41,770 bases of DNA from Paenibacillus sp. yr247 (GTDB taxonomy: Bacteria > Bacillota > Bacilli > Paenibacillales > NBRC-103111): assembly GCF_900103825.1 (NCBI RefSeq), contig NZ_FNIF01000032.1:1-41770 (forward strand), in the 5' to 3' direction. The notes under the pieces were generated by a model that was not told where the DNA came from, ran no database searches, and saw only the letters and a program-made list of their open reading frames with translations. Of the stretch, positions 33,465 through 40,811 are shown in pieces (position 1 is the first letter of the stretch; the number at the start of each line of letters is the position of its first letter). The position numbers were made by a program, and so were the translations under genes.

Positions 33465-33941
33465 TTAATCAATCATTTTTTTATTTAATTTGGCCTCCGC
33501 CTCGGCAGTCGTCTTGAGGTCGGTAAGCCAGGCATCAAGCGAGGACGTGAGTGCCGCACGCATGCCGTCGGGGTCGGCTGCTACAGGCGGACCATCCCAG
33601 GACTCAGTGGTGTGCACGACGACTCCTTTGAGGGTGGGAGTGATTTCCCATACGTGAATGCCCTCGATGCCTAGTGCCGGTCCCCACCAAACGATGCGTC
33701 GCATGGGATCAACCTCGCAGATGGTGGAGACGATGGGTAGCCCATGCGTCTCCCACTGGAAGGTGCTTCCCACCGCGATTGGACCGGATAACCGTGCCTG
33801 GGAGACGTTTTTCTGCCAAGTTGACCACTGGTCGATGTCAGTCTGTATCCGCCATACGGTCTCCTGTGGAGCGTCGATTTCGATGGAAAGGTCGACTATC
33901 ACCTGGGTCCTACTACTCTTTCTCGTCGTTGCCTTATTCAT
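33465..33941 (-). CDS. SRPBCC (START-like) domain protein
   Basis: Protein of 158 residues with a polyketide-cyclase/START-type hydrophobic-ligand fold: 'VIVDLSIEIDAPQETVWRIQ' and 'DIDQWSTWQKNVSQARLSGP' at the start of the domain, 'VGSTFQWETHGLPIVSTICE' and 'VVVHTTESWDGPPV' later, with a C-terminal helix (SSLDAWLTDLKTTAEAEAKL). No signal peptide. The ATG is preceded by AAGGA at tight spacing. It is the first gene of a pair with the TetR regulator. Such proteins bind or transport lipids or aromatic compounds; the ligand here is unknown. Confidence 0.85.
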   Translation of the reverse strand: MNKATTRKSSRTQVIVDLSIEIDAPQETVWRIQTDIDQWSTWQKNVSQARLSGPIAVGSTFQWETHGLPIVSTICEVDPMRRIVWWGPALGIEGIHVWEITPTLKGVVVHTTESWDGPPVAADPDGMRAALTSSLDAWLTDLKTTAEAEAKLNKKMID

Positions 33942-34170
33942 ATTCCTTATATATCCTTGGACGTAAGTGGGCGACCACGGAATTCCAAGCTGGCGATGTG
34001 CTTATTTTCGGTATGTTATTGCTGTACTGCTCACTCAAAAATACGACCAATCAGTATCGGATCAGCGTTGATGCGAGGTATCAGTCTACTAACCAGAAGG
34101 TAGATGAAAGATGGAAAGACAAAAAGACACGGGGACATTTTAAATAAGTTCCTTAAAGTTCAAATAACAT
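33942..34170. other. Intergenic, no gene seen
   Basis: Spacer between the SRPBCC gene start and the convergently placed terminator of the Fur-family gene. No promoter clear enough to mark. Confidence 0.4.
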
Positions 34171-34173
34171 TTA

Positions 34174-34237
34174 AAAAAACCACAGCATGCAGCAGCCTGT
34201 TAAATCTTAACTGGCTGTTGCATACTGTGGTTTTCTC
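34174..34237 (-). terminator. Long terminator hairpin of the PerR/Fur-type gene
   Basis: Minus strand AAAACCACAGTATGCAACAG and its partner CTGCTGCATGCTGTGGTTTT form a stem of about 20 pairs with two mismatches, followed by T7. Confidence 0.9.
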
Positions 34238-34244
34238 ACAACGA

Positions 34245-34655
34245 CTACATGCATTTCGCACATACGCCATAAAACTCGACCTGATAACTTTCAACCTGGA
34301 ACGCACCTTTTTGTGTACCGACTGCCATCAATGCTTCGGTCTTGGCCGGCTCCAAATCGTAGATCTCACCGCAAACCTTACAATTGAAATGCCAGTGTTC
34401 CATTTCGTTGACTTCAAAGTTACTGGATTTGTCGCCATTCGTGAGCTCTTTGACGACTCCGATCTCTTTCAATTTCTTTAGCGTGTTATAGACTGTCGCT
34501 TGGCTGACATAAGGAAATTTCTCGGTCATCAGGGTATAAATCCGATCCGCTGTCGGATGTGACAATTCGAATAAGAACTCGACGATATGAACGCGCTGGG
34601 GAGTAAGACGCAGCCCTTCTTCTTTCATATGGTCTAATATCGTCTCCTTACTCAT
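34245..34655 (-). CDS. perR: Fur-family regulator, PerR-like, next to katG
   Basis: Metal-dependent repressor of 136 residues. The DNA-binding domain has 'GLRLTPQRVHIVEFLFELSH' and 'PYVSQATVYNTLKKLKEIGV'. The structural zinc site is complete: Cys92/Cys95 in 'NCKVCG' and Cys132/Cys135 in 'GVCAKCM'. Regulatory ligands align with B. subtilis PerR H37, D85, H91, H93 and D104 as His33, Glu81, His87, His89 and Asp100. So the residue at the D85 position is Glu, as in Fur proteins; in published work that Asp/Glu choice sets peroxide sensitivity. The rest ('VKELTNGDKSSNF', 'VEFYGVC') is PerR-like. It lies 113 bases after katG on the same strand, with its own weak promoter. The call between PerR and a Fur paralogue is open. 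Confidence 0.82.
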   Translation of the reverse strand: MSKETILDHMKEEGLRLTPQRVHIVEFLFELSHPTADRIYTLMTEKFPYVSQATVYNTLKKLKEIGVVKELTNGDKSSNFEVNEMEHWHFNCKVCGEIYDLEPAKTEALMAVGTQKGAFQVESYQVEFYGVCAKCM

Positions 34656-34716
34656 TATGATCCCCTTCTTTTCCTTTATTTTCTTTTTTGAACTTTAATA
34701 AAACTATAGCAAAGAA

Positions 34717-34740
34717 CAGTATTTGTCGTTAAATACTGCT
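34717..34740 (-). promoter_or_regulatory. Hairpin and weak promoter between katG and the PerR-like gene
   Basis: AGTATTT and AAATACT form a 7-bp stem with a six-base loop. On the minus strand TTAACG in the loop and TATAGT 18 bases on could act as promoter elements for the regulator gene. It could instead be the katG terminator. Confidence 0.4.
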
Positions 34741-34768
34741 CCTTGCTTTACATGGTTATAAGTGCGTT

Positions 34769-36961
34769 TTACTTCAGATCGAAACGATCCGCATTCATTA
34801 CTTTAACCCAGCTAGCTACAAAGTCGCACACAAACTTTTCTTGGTTATCGTCTTGCGCATATACCTCTGCAATGGCACGCAGAATGGAGTTTGAACCGAA
34901 TACAAGGTCAACAGTAGTCGCTGTACGCAGGATTTTACCCGTCTTGCGATCGCGTCCTTCAAATAGATCTCCGCCTACTGGGTTCCATTGTACGTTCATA
35001 TCAAGCAAGTTAATGAAGAAATCGTTGGTGAGTGTGCCTACACGTTCGGTGAATACGCCGTGTTTGGTTCCCTCGAAGTTCGTACCTAGTACACGCATAC
35101 CGCCAACAAGAGCTGTCATTTCCGGAGCAGTCAGGTTGAGCAGATGTGCCTTGTCTACTAGAAGCTCTGCTGAGCTGATGCTATAATTCTTCTTCTGATA
35201 ATTGCGGAAACCATCAAAGATTGGCTCTAGCACTGCGAAGCTTTCTACATCCGTTTGCTCTTGTGTTGCATCACCGCGTCCAGGAGTGAAAGGAACAGTT
35301 ACGTTAAAGCCTGCATCACGGGCAGCTTTTTCCACCGCGGCGCTGCCGCCAAGTACGATCAGATCAGCGAGGCTCATTTCAGCATCAAGCTCTGATTGAA
35401 TACCTTCTAAGATCGTAAGCACTTTTGTCAGTTGTGCAGGTTGGTTCACTTCCCAGTACTTCTGTGGGGCAAGACGGATACGAGCACCGTTTGCGCCGCC
35501 ACGCATGTCAGAACCACGGAAAGTGCTAGCCGAAGCCCAAGCTGTAGTTACCAGTTCACTGACGGTAAGGCCAGAGTTTAGAATTTTTGTTTTAAGATCT
35601 TCTACTTGTGCGTCTGTTAACGTATATCCAACAGCCGGCACAGCATCTTGCCAGATGAGAACTTCTTCAGGAACTTCTGGCCCTAAATATCTGGCAAGAG
35701 GACCCATGTCACGGTGAGTAAGCTTAAACCATGCACGAGCAAATGCATCAGCAAACTCATCTGAATTCTCATAGAAACGACGAGAAATTTTCTCGTAGGC
35801 AGGATCCACACGCAATGCCATATCTGCGGTAGTCATGATCGTCGCAACACGAATGGATGCATCTTCTGCATCAGGAGCTAGATGCTCTGCAGCAGGATTG
35901 ACTGGCGCCCACTGATTTGCGCCTGCTGGGCTTTTCGTAAGCGTCCATTCATACCCAAACAGTAGTTCAAAATAACCATTATCCCACTGTGTCGGATTCG
36001 CTGTCCAAGCACCTTCAATTCCGCTGGTGATGGTGTCGCGGCCTTTACCGGAGCCGTGCGAGCTGAGCCAACCTAAGCCTAGTGCTTCAATAGCAGCAGC
36101 TTCCGGCTCTGCACCCACATGCGCAGCATCGCCTGCACCATGTGCTTTACCAAATGTATGTCCACCGGCTACGAGTGCAACGGTTTCTTCATCGTTCATA
36201 CCCATCCGTTTGAACGTTTCGCGAATATCACGAGCACTTGCAAGCGGATCTGGATTGCCATTAGGACCTTCTGGATTCACATAGATAAGTCCCATTTGAA
36301 CGGCAGCAAGCGGATTCTGAAGCTCGCGATCACCTGTATAACGCTTATCCCCTAGCCACTCCGTTTCAATACCCCAGTAGATGTCTTCTTCTGGGTGCCA
36401 CACGTCAGCACGTCCGCCGCCAAAACCAAATGTTTTGCCGCCCATCGATTCAATAGCGACATTACCAGTTAGAATGAACAAGTCGGCCCAAGAGATTTTG
36501 TTGCCATATTTTTGTTTAATCGGCCATAGTAATCTACGAGCTTTATCAAGGTTGCCGTTATCCGGCCAACTGTTAAGGGGAGCAAACCGCTGTGTTCCGG
36601 TTCCGCCACCTCCACGGCCGTCACCTGTACGATATGTACCTGCGGAGTGCCAAGCCATACGAATAAAGAACGGACCATAATGTCCGTAGTCAGCTGGCCA
36701 CCAGTCTTGACTGTCCGTCATGAGAGCAGTTAAATCCTGCTTAAGCGCTTGATAGTCTAATTTTGCAAATTCCTCTGCGTAATCAAAATCGTCTCCTAAA
36801 GGATTCGTTTTGCGGTCATGCTGATGGAGAATGTTCAAATTCAACTGATTAGGCCACCAGTTTCTATTCGTCGTACCACTAGATTTGTGCGTTGAAGCGC
36901 TTCCAGTGCTTCCATGCGAGAACGGGCATTTTCCTGAATTAGCAGCATCCATAGAGTTCAT
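34769..36961 (-). CDS. katG: Catalase-peroxidase KatG
   Basis: Bifunctional haem catalase-peroxidase of 730 residues that removes hydrogen peroxide, cytoplasmic. The distal haem pocket has Arg101, Trp104 and His105 in 'IRMAWHSAGTYR'; the proximal His is in 'VALVAGGHTFGKAHGAGD'; the loop Tyr of the Met-Tyr-Trp adduct is in 'QMGLIYVNPEGPNGNPDP'. Both the N-terminal active domain and the C-terminal non-haem domain ('ASTFRGSDMRGGANGARIRL') are present, so length is normal. The ATG has GAGAGG upstream. A 13-bp palindrome lies 30 bases upstream of the start, a likely operator for the PerR-like protein encoded downstream. No lesion seen. Confidence 0.97.
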   Translation of the reverse strand: MNSMDAANSGKCPFSHGSTGSASTHKSSGTTNRNWWPNQLNLNILHQHDRKTNPLGDDFDYAEEFAKLDYQALKQDLTALMTDSQDWWPADYGHYGPFFIRMAWHSAGTYRTGDGRGGGGTGTQRFAPLNSWPDNGNLDKARRLLWPIKQKYGNKISWADLFILTGNVAIESMGGKTFGFGGGRADVWHPEEDIYWGIETEWLGDKRYTGDRELQNPLAAVQMGLIYVNPEGPNGNPDPLASARDIRETFKRMGMNDEETVALVAGGHTFGKAHGAGDAAHVGAEPEAAAIEALGLGWLSSHGSGKGRDTITSGIEGAWTANPTQWDNGYFELLFGYEWTLTKSPAGANQWAPVNPAAEHLAPDAEDASIRVATIMTTADMALRVDPAYEKISRRFYENSDEFADAFARAWFKLTHRDMGPLARYLGPEVPEEVLIWQDAVPAVGYTLTDAQVEDLKTKILNSGLTVSELVTTAWASASTFRGSDMRGGANGARIRLAPQKYWEVNQPAQLTKVLTILEGIQSELDAEMSLADLIVLGGSAAVEKAARDAGFNVTVPFTPGRGDATQEQTDVESFAVLEPIFDGFRNYQKKNYSISSAELLVDKAHLLNLTAPEMTALVGGMRVLGTNFEGTKHGVFTERVGTLTNDFFINLLDMNVQWNPVGGDLFEGRDRKTGKILRTATTVDLVFGSNSILRAIAEVYAQDDNQEKFVCDFVASWVKVMNADRFDLK

Positions 36962-36990
36962 TTAAACCTCTCCATTCAATTTAAAATAAG

Positions 36991-37003
36991 TTCTTAATAA
37001 GAA
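36991..37003 (-). promoter_or_regulatory. Candidate PerR/Fur box upstream of katG
   Basis: TTCTTA-T-TAAGAA on the minus strand is a perfect 6-1-6 inverted repeat in an AT-rich region, with similar layout to the 7-1-7 Per box. Its place 30 bases before the katG start would allow repression. Confidence 0.55.
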
Positions 37004-37142
37004 TAACTCTAATATAAGTTATATACCTTTTTGGGACAGAAATCAACGTTTTTTTCTACGACTGACCAATCGACTAACAAGGATTTCCAGACACCTCTGT
37101 GCTGATAATCAGACATCCAATACACAACCTAATCCAATTAAT

Positions 37143-37317
37143 ATTGGGGAGTTGGCTCCAGATTGACCGAAATGCGGCAAAATGCAGGTAAGTCGGTTAT
37201 GGTTTTACCATCCTATAGAGAATAACTTCCAGCTGGCACAACTTGAACACATGTGATAGTACCACCTTGTATTTCAGCATCTTTGAATATTTCTTAATTA
37301 AATCATCCTCTTCAAAA
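37143..37317 (-). pseudogene. Tannase/feruloyl-esterase-like N-terminal remnant
   Basis: The minus strand reads 'DAEIQGGTITCVQVVPAGSY' SL, stop, 'DGKTITDLPAFCRISVNLEP' TP. The order 'ITS..LVPAGSF ... LPAFCRV...L.P' is the start of tannase/feruloyl esterase family enzymes (PF07519). Only this N-terminal piece is left, with an in-frame TAG and a frameshift just upstream. No downstream catalytic part (GCS motif) is present between here and katG. The rest of 37004-37560 shows no gene. Confidence 0.5.
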
Positions 37318-37567
37318 TTAAAACGACAAAGATTTATGTAAAGAAAGGACAGCCTGCATATCATGTATTGCTAATCTGTCTGATTGTTATTTTCAAACAT
37401 AAACATAGCCACCGTTATTGAACTATAGTTTCTCTAAGTTAGCGTAATACCGTTAAACCCATTTTTAACAAAAGTAACTCTATGATACTCTGTTTTAAAG
37501 AAATCCTTTTCAATGTTAACTTGCTCATAACCTATATTCCGGTTAAAACGTTAACGTATTTTCAGCA

Positions 37568-37636
37568 AAATAGGGACCGTCAGACTGCGCGGCATCCGGC
37601 GATCCCTATTTAAGTAACGTTCTGCGTTAGCGTAAC
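37568..37636 (-). repeat. Dispersed hairpin repeat, copy E; terminator of the NUDIX gene
   Basis: AAATAGGGA (37568-37576) and TCCCTATTT (37603-37611) form a 9-bp stem. The edge AACGTTCTGCGTTAGCGTAA (37616-37635) matches the right edges of copies D and G. The stem sequence differs from the GGCTGCCG type, so edges are kept while the hairpin changes. Confidence 0.6.
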
Positions 37637-37640
37637 AAAA

Positions 37641-38087
37641 TCAACTTTGGAATAATTGTTCATATACTGATTCAGCCATCTCTAGTAGTTCAAGTCGTAA
37701 CCCGTCCCCTTCAATTTTTGATATGATTTGGCGGGCTGTTTCAAAATTCATAGTCACTCTCCCAGTCGTCTCAAAACCTTCTGGCATGATTACATAATCC
37801 TTTACTCTTGCCATGACAAAAACAGTGTATGTATCTGTATTCTCCCAGTACCAAACAGCAATCGATACTCTCATAGACTCTAAAATTAGACCAGCTTCTT
37901 CAATTGTCTCTCGATTTAAAGCAGTATCAATATCCTCATTAGCTTCTATCCTCCCACCGACTGTAGTTAAAGCCTTCTCATTCTTATCCCAGACCATAAC
38001 AATTGAGCCATCATTGGTAATTGGTATGCTGTGAACGCCAGCAATTATTTTATCAATAGGAAAAGTTCCATTTAAAGGACGGAGCAT
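37641..38087 (-). CDS. NUDIX hydrolase
   Basis: Predicted hydrolase of a nucleoside diphosphate linked to another group, 148 residues, cytoplasmic. The NUDIX box reads 'GGRIEANEDIDTALNRETIE' followed by EAGL, fitting GX5EX7REUXEEXGU apart from Thr at the first U. Before it, 'VHSIPITNDGSIVMVWDKNE' forms the usual first strands. The start ATG at 38087 has GGAGG within ten bases upstream (ATTGGAGGGATAG). It ends at repeat copy E, which can act as its terminator. Substrate is not predictable; many small NUDIX proteins clean up oxidised nucleotides. Confidence 0.88.
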   Translation of the reverse strand: MLRPLNGTFPIDKIIAGVHSIPITNDGSIVMVWDKNEKALTTVGGRIEANEDIDTALNRETIEEAGLILESMRVSIAVWYWENTDTYTVFVMARVKDYVIMPEGFETTGRVTMNFETARQIISKIEGDGLRLELLEMAESVYEQLFQS

Positions 38088-38199
38088 TCTATCCCTCCAA
38101 TTTCATTCTTTCTATAAAGTATTCATTGAAAAATTGGTAAATCCTTCTTGAACAATTTGCCCATGTTCTCAACAAATGCAACCGTATTATTAGAAGCTG

Positions 38200-38262
38200 C
38201 CACCACGCTAAACTGCCCGTTTGTTGAACAAAAGGTTACCGAACATATGTCGTCAGCCAATG
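38200..38262 (+). repeat. Dispersed hairpin repeat, degenerate copy I
   Basis: CTAAACTGCCCGTTTGTTGAAC is followed by AGGTTACCGAAC...GTCGTCAGCC, a worn version of the AGGCTGCCGAAC/GTCGGCAGCC stem seen in other copies. Confidence 0.45.
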
Positions 38263-38344
38263 TGATCGGAATTCCAGAAATTCCTAAATAGGAAAAATAT
38301 GTTATATTATCGATAGGGTAATTTCAAAAGGGGATAACGAAAAC

Positions 38345-39064
38345 ATGAATTCACTCTTCAATCCGAGCGTCACTGATTATTTTCTTGCTTATTCTTCCTC
38401 GCATCTGGTTGTTCTTGCGATTTTAGTAATATTGGCTGCCTTGATATTTGCCTTCAAGTCCAACATAAGTGCTCATGATGGGATTCAAAGAACAATTAAA
38501 TACACGCTCTTGTCGGCATTGATCGTACCAGAAACCATTCTTTATGGTTGGTATAGTGAAGAAGGACTGTGGGACATCCAATATACGCTTCCGCTTGAGC
38601 TTTGCAGCATTTCACAGATTCTTGCCATCGTTATGCTAATTACTCGGAGCCAGCTCCTGTATCAAATTGTTTTTTTCGCTGGAATCGGTGGTGCACTTCA
38701 AGCAATGCTTACTCCTGACCTCGAATACCCTTTTCCCCATTTCCGTTTTTTCCACTTTTTTATTGTCCATATCGCCATCATCCTTGCTCCGCTTTATATG
38801 ACGTGGGTGGAAAAGTACCGCCCTACTTGGAAATCCATCGGCATCGCCATGATTTTTCTAAACATCCTTGTCGTGACTGTAGGTGGAATAGACTACTGGC
38901 TGAAAGCAAACTATATGTTTCTTCGGCACAAACCGGAATCCGCGTCGTTATTAGATGTATTGGGGCCGTATCCTTACTATTTAGTCGTGGAAGAAGGAAT
39001 TGCCGTATGTATATTTACTATCATGTATTTGCCATTTCTTTGGAGAAATAAAATCGTCGAATAA
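38345..39064 (+). CDS. YwaF/TIGR02206-family membrane protein
   Basis: Integral membrane protein of 239 residues with about seven segments, matching the YwaF family (TIGR02206, related to TMEM164). Landmarks: 'LWDIQYTLPLELCSISQILA' (an acid-rich membrane segment with LPLELC), 'MLTPDLEYPFPHFRFFHFFI' and 'HIAIILAPLY' (His-rich loop), then 'GIDYWLKANYMFLRHKPESA' and 'LLDVLGPYPYYLV'. The ATG has AAAGGGGATAA upstream, and TATATTAT just before may hold the -10. No operon partner. Function is unknown in bacteria. Confidence 0.88.
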   Translation: MNSLFNPSVTDYFLAYSSSHLVVLAILVILAALIFAFKSNISAHDGIQRTIKYTLLSALIVPETILYGWYSEEGLWDIQYTLPLELCSISQILAIVMLITRSQLLYQIVFFAGIGGALQAMLTPDLEYPFPHFRFFHFFIVHIAIILAPLYMTWVEKYRPTWKSIGIAMIFLNILVVTVGGIDYWLKANYMFLRHKPESASLLDVLGPYPYYLVVEEGIAVCIFTIMYLPFLWRNKIVE

Positions 39065-39117
39065 CAATTCTGATCGAGCGGATGAATTTTGCGGAACATC
39101 ACCCTACTTATAGAACA

Positions 39118-39148
39118 AAAAAACGAAAACCCGCATTATGCGGGTCAT
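39118..39148. terminator. Bidirectional terminator after the YwaF-like gene
   Basis: ACCCGCA-TTA-TGCGGGT, with GAAA upstream and CATTA downstream on the plus strand. The minus strand continues TTTTCGTTTTTTTG, so it works best for minus-strand transcripts. Confidence 0.65.
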
Positions 39149-39298
39149 TATCGGAATATTCTATTGTATTGCTACACGTGCGCTATTCCTCTTCATCTTT
39201 TTTCCGTTCCCAATAACTTCACCACCAAAGTAATCCTGACAAACGTTATCAAGGGTCTGCAACGTATCTATAAATCCTTTTAAACGCTAAATCATTGA

Positions 39299-39356
39299 AG
39301 TATCCTGCCCGTTACTTGAATGAAGAAAAAAAGGAATTGCCGCGAGGCAAGCCCCT
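39299..39356 (+). repeat. Dispersed hairpin repeat, copy F
   Basis: TATCCTGCCCGTTACTTGAA is identical over CTGCCCGTTACTTGAAT with copy D. The hairpin is TTGCC-GCGA-GGCAA, shorter than usual, and no right edge is clear. Confidence 0.6.
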
Positions 39357-39423
39357 CAACTGGTGTTCGCTGTTACGCACTTTTTACTTACTGTAACCAC
39401 GAGTATGTTAGCCGCTGAACAAG

Positions 39424-39458
39424 ACAAAAAACCCGCAGCATGAAGCATGCCGCAGGTC
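39424..39458 (-). terminator. Terminator of the small gene at 39502-39686
   Basis: Minus strand CCTGCGGCATG-CTT-CATGCTGCGGG forms 11 pairs including two G-U, followed by TTTTTTGTC. Confidence 0.85.
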
Positions 39459-39501
39459 TCTAACTCGTATTACTTTAGATCGTTCCATGCCGAAGCTCAA
39501 C

Positions 39502-39686
39502 TTAGGAACTGACATCCGTATCAATGATTTCATCCAGTTCTGAACTATGTTCGTTTGCGGCTGCAATAATTTCTTGATCGACCTTATTACTTCCTTGAAT
39601 TTGCTCCGCGGCTTGGGCTTGATTGTTCAATGCTTAACAATTTGTCCTGTGCCATGAGCTCCTTGATGTCCTCTACTGGATGTCAT
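39502..39686 (-). pseudogene. Small spore-type gene with a one-base frameshift
   Basis: A good ribosome site (GGAGG) precedes ATG at 39686: 'MTSSRGHQGAHGTGQIVKH' then a stop. If one A is restored to the AA at GTTAAGCATTG, the frame continues 'ALNNQAQAAEQIQGSNKVDQ' and 'EIIAAANEHSSELDEIIDTD' ending VSS, about 61 residues, low in hydrophobics and rich in Gln, Asn, Ala and Glu. A CATAATATA box about 45 bases upstream resembles a sigma-K or sigma-E -10. A strong terminator follows. I do not recognise the family; small hydrophilic proteins of this kind in spore formers are often spore proteins. Deletion could be a sequencing error in a homopolymer. Confidence 0.55.
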
Positions 39687-39851
39687 TGTATTTATCCTCC
39701 AAATTCGAAAGTTGATCTCCCTACTATATTATGATGCTATTTTCCAGCCTTATTCCACAGAGCCTCATTGGTTCGTTTTCGCCTCATGCAATTGTGTAAT
39801 TAACACCAACAGATTCAGCTACTGTTAATTGAATGGTTCGCTGAAATGTTT

Positions 39852-39983
39852 TTAAGCATCACCTGGTTGATCGTGTGTATTATTTTGTGCAGACTGGTCA
39901 GGTGATTTTCGAGTTCGAGATTGCAGTTCCTTATCAACGGTTCGCTGAGATTTGGTTATCTTAGTTTTAGTTTTATCGGACAT
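39852..39983 (-). CDS. Small hydrophilic protein, 43 residues
   Basis: A textbook ribosome site AAAGGAGGT sits before ATG at 39983. The protein reads 'MSDKTKTKITKSQRTVDKEL', then 'QSRTRKSPDQSAQNNTHDQP', then GDA: basic at the front, rich in Lys, Thr, Gln and Asn, with no hydrophobic core. An AAGCTAAA-A-TTTAGCTT inverted repeat lies just upstream (40015-40031). Composition resembles small acid-soluble or other minor spore proteins, but I cannot match a family. It lies between two similar small genes on the same strand. Confidence 0.6.
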   Translation of the reverse strand: MSDKTKTKITKSQRTVDKELQSRTRKSPDQSAQNNTHDQPGDA

Positions 39984-40014
39984 TGAGATTACCTCCTTTC
40001 TATCTTGATGAAAT

Positions 40015-40031
40015 AAGCTAAAATTTAGCTT
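40015..40031. promoter_or_regulatory. Perfect 8-1-8 inverted repeat upstream of a small gene
   Basis: AAGCTAAA-A-TTTAGCTT, 31 bases upstream of the ATG at 39983. It could be an operator or a weak terminator of the gene at 40101-40193. Confidence 0.35.
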
Positions 40032-40100
40032 GTTCTGTGGGAAAGTTTCCTCAGGCTTTTTTAGGGCTTTATATGTGAACCATTTTGTTAACTAACCACC

Positions 40101-40193
40101 TTAATTAATATTTGCCTCATCAATTTTACCCTTTTGATTTGGTTTTTGGTTTTTTTGCTTTTCGGATTTCACGCTTTTCTTTTGATTAGTCAT
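40101..40193 (-). CDS. Very small basic protein, 30 residues
   Basis: From ATG 40193 the minus strand encodes 'MTNQKKSVKSEKQKNQKPNQ' then KGKIDEANIN and a stop: 10 lysines in 30 residues, no hydrophobic stretch. AAAGGGG lies 12 bases upstream, rather far. Its size, charge and neighbours suggest a minor spore protein, such as the short lysine-rich Ssp or spore-core proteins of Bacilli, but that is analogy only. It may also be too short to be real. Confidence 0.5.
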   Translation of the reverse strand: MTNQKKSVKSEKQKNQKPNQKGKIDEANIN

Positions 40194-40412
40194 AACTTTA
40201 GCACACCCCTTTGAGTAATTTGAAACATATATATTGTACTCACTTAAGAAGTAATATAAGCAGACACATTGTGCCAATCACTTAGTTGGTCGGCGAAATT
40301 AAACAATAATTTCTTACTGGGAACTAAAGCTTTTCAAATGAGATTATTCTTGCATAATCCTCCCTTAATCTCCACAAAATATAGAACATTGAGAAAAGGA
40401 GTGATTTTATCC
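40194..40412. other. Spacer, no gene seen
   Basis: Holds the likely promoter region of the gene at 40101-40193; no clear consensus could be placed. Confidence 0.35.
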
Positions 40413-40637
40413 CTAGGATGGTGTAGGAAGATGGTTAGCATGAATGCTTATACTGGTGCGTGGAAAGCTTGGTGTTAATTTCACTTTATAGACCAGGGCT
40501 ACTCCTTTTGCATTCGCATAGCCAGTATTTACGGGTTCTAGAACTGTGCTACAAGGCATGGATACATTAGCTTTTCCGTTCTTAGGACTAATCAGGACAC
40601 AACCCAAAATTAATAGAACCACAATAATTTGCTTCAC
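40413..40637 (-). CDS. Small secreted protein, 74 residues
   Basis: A GTG start (40637) follows GGAGGGG at seven bases. Residues 1-24 form a signal peptide (MKQIIVVLLILGCVLISPKN, then GKA) and the mature part is 'NVSMPCSTVLEPVNTGYANA', 'KGVALVYKVKLTPSFPRTSI', 'SIHANHLPTPS', with an alternating pattern suggesting beta strands and one cysteine. It may be a truncated form of a longer protein, because the text ends abruptly without a terminator. I do not recognise a named family with confidence. Confidence 0.6.
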   Translation of the reverse strand: MKQIIVVLLILGCVLISPKNGKANVSMPCSTVLEPVNTGYANAKGVALVYKVKLTPSFPRTSISIHANHLPTPS

Positions 40638-40690
40638 CTTGACCCCTCCACAATTTGTTGTGGTTATTATTCCATATTTGCTGTTTAGTA

Positions 40691-40783
40691 TTAAACTGCC
40701 CTATAGATGTGAAAAGGCTGCCAATCATGTCGGCAGCTTCATCTTAGTGTATGTAACTAACTAATGTTCCCCGTTAGCTTAAC
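40691..40783 (-). repeat. Dispersed hairpin repeat, copy G; terminator of the HAD gene
   Basis: TTAAACTGCCC, stem GCTGCC (40717-40722) with GGCAGC (40732-40737), then edge ACTAATGTTCCCCGTTAGCT TAAC (40759-40783). On the minus strand the stem is followed by CTTTTC, 28 bases past the HAD stop at 40812. Confidence 0.65.
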
Positions 40784-40811
40784 AATCCGTACCGTCTTTA
40801 CAAATTCCTTT

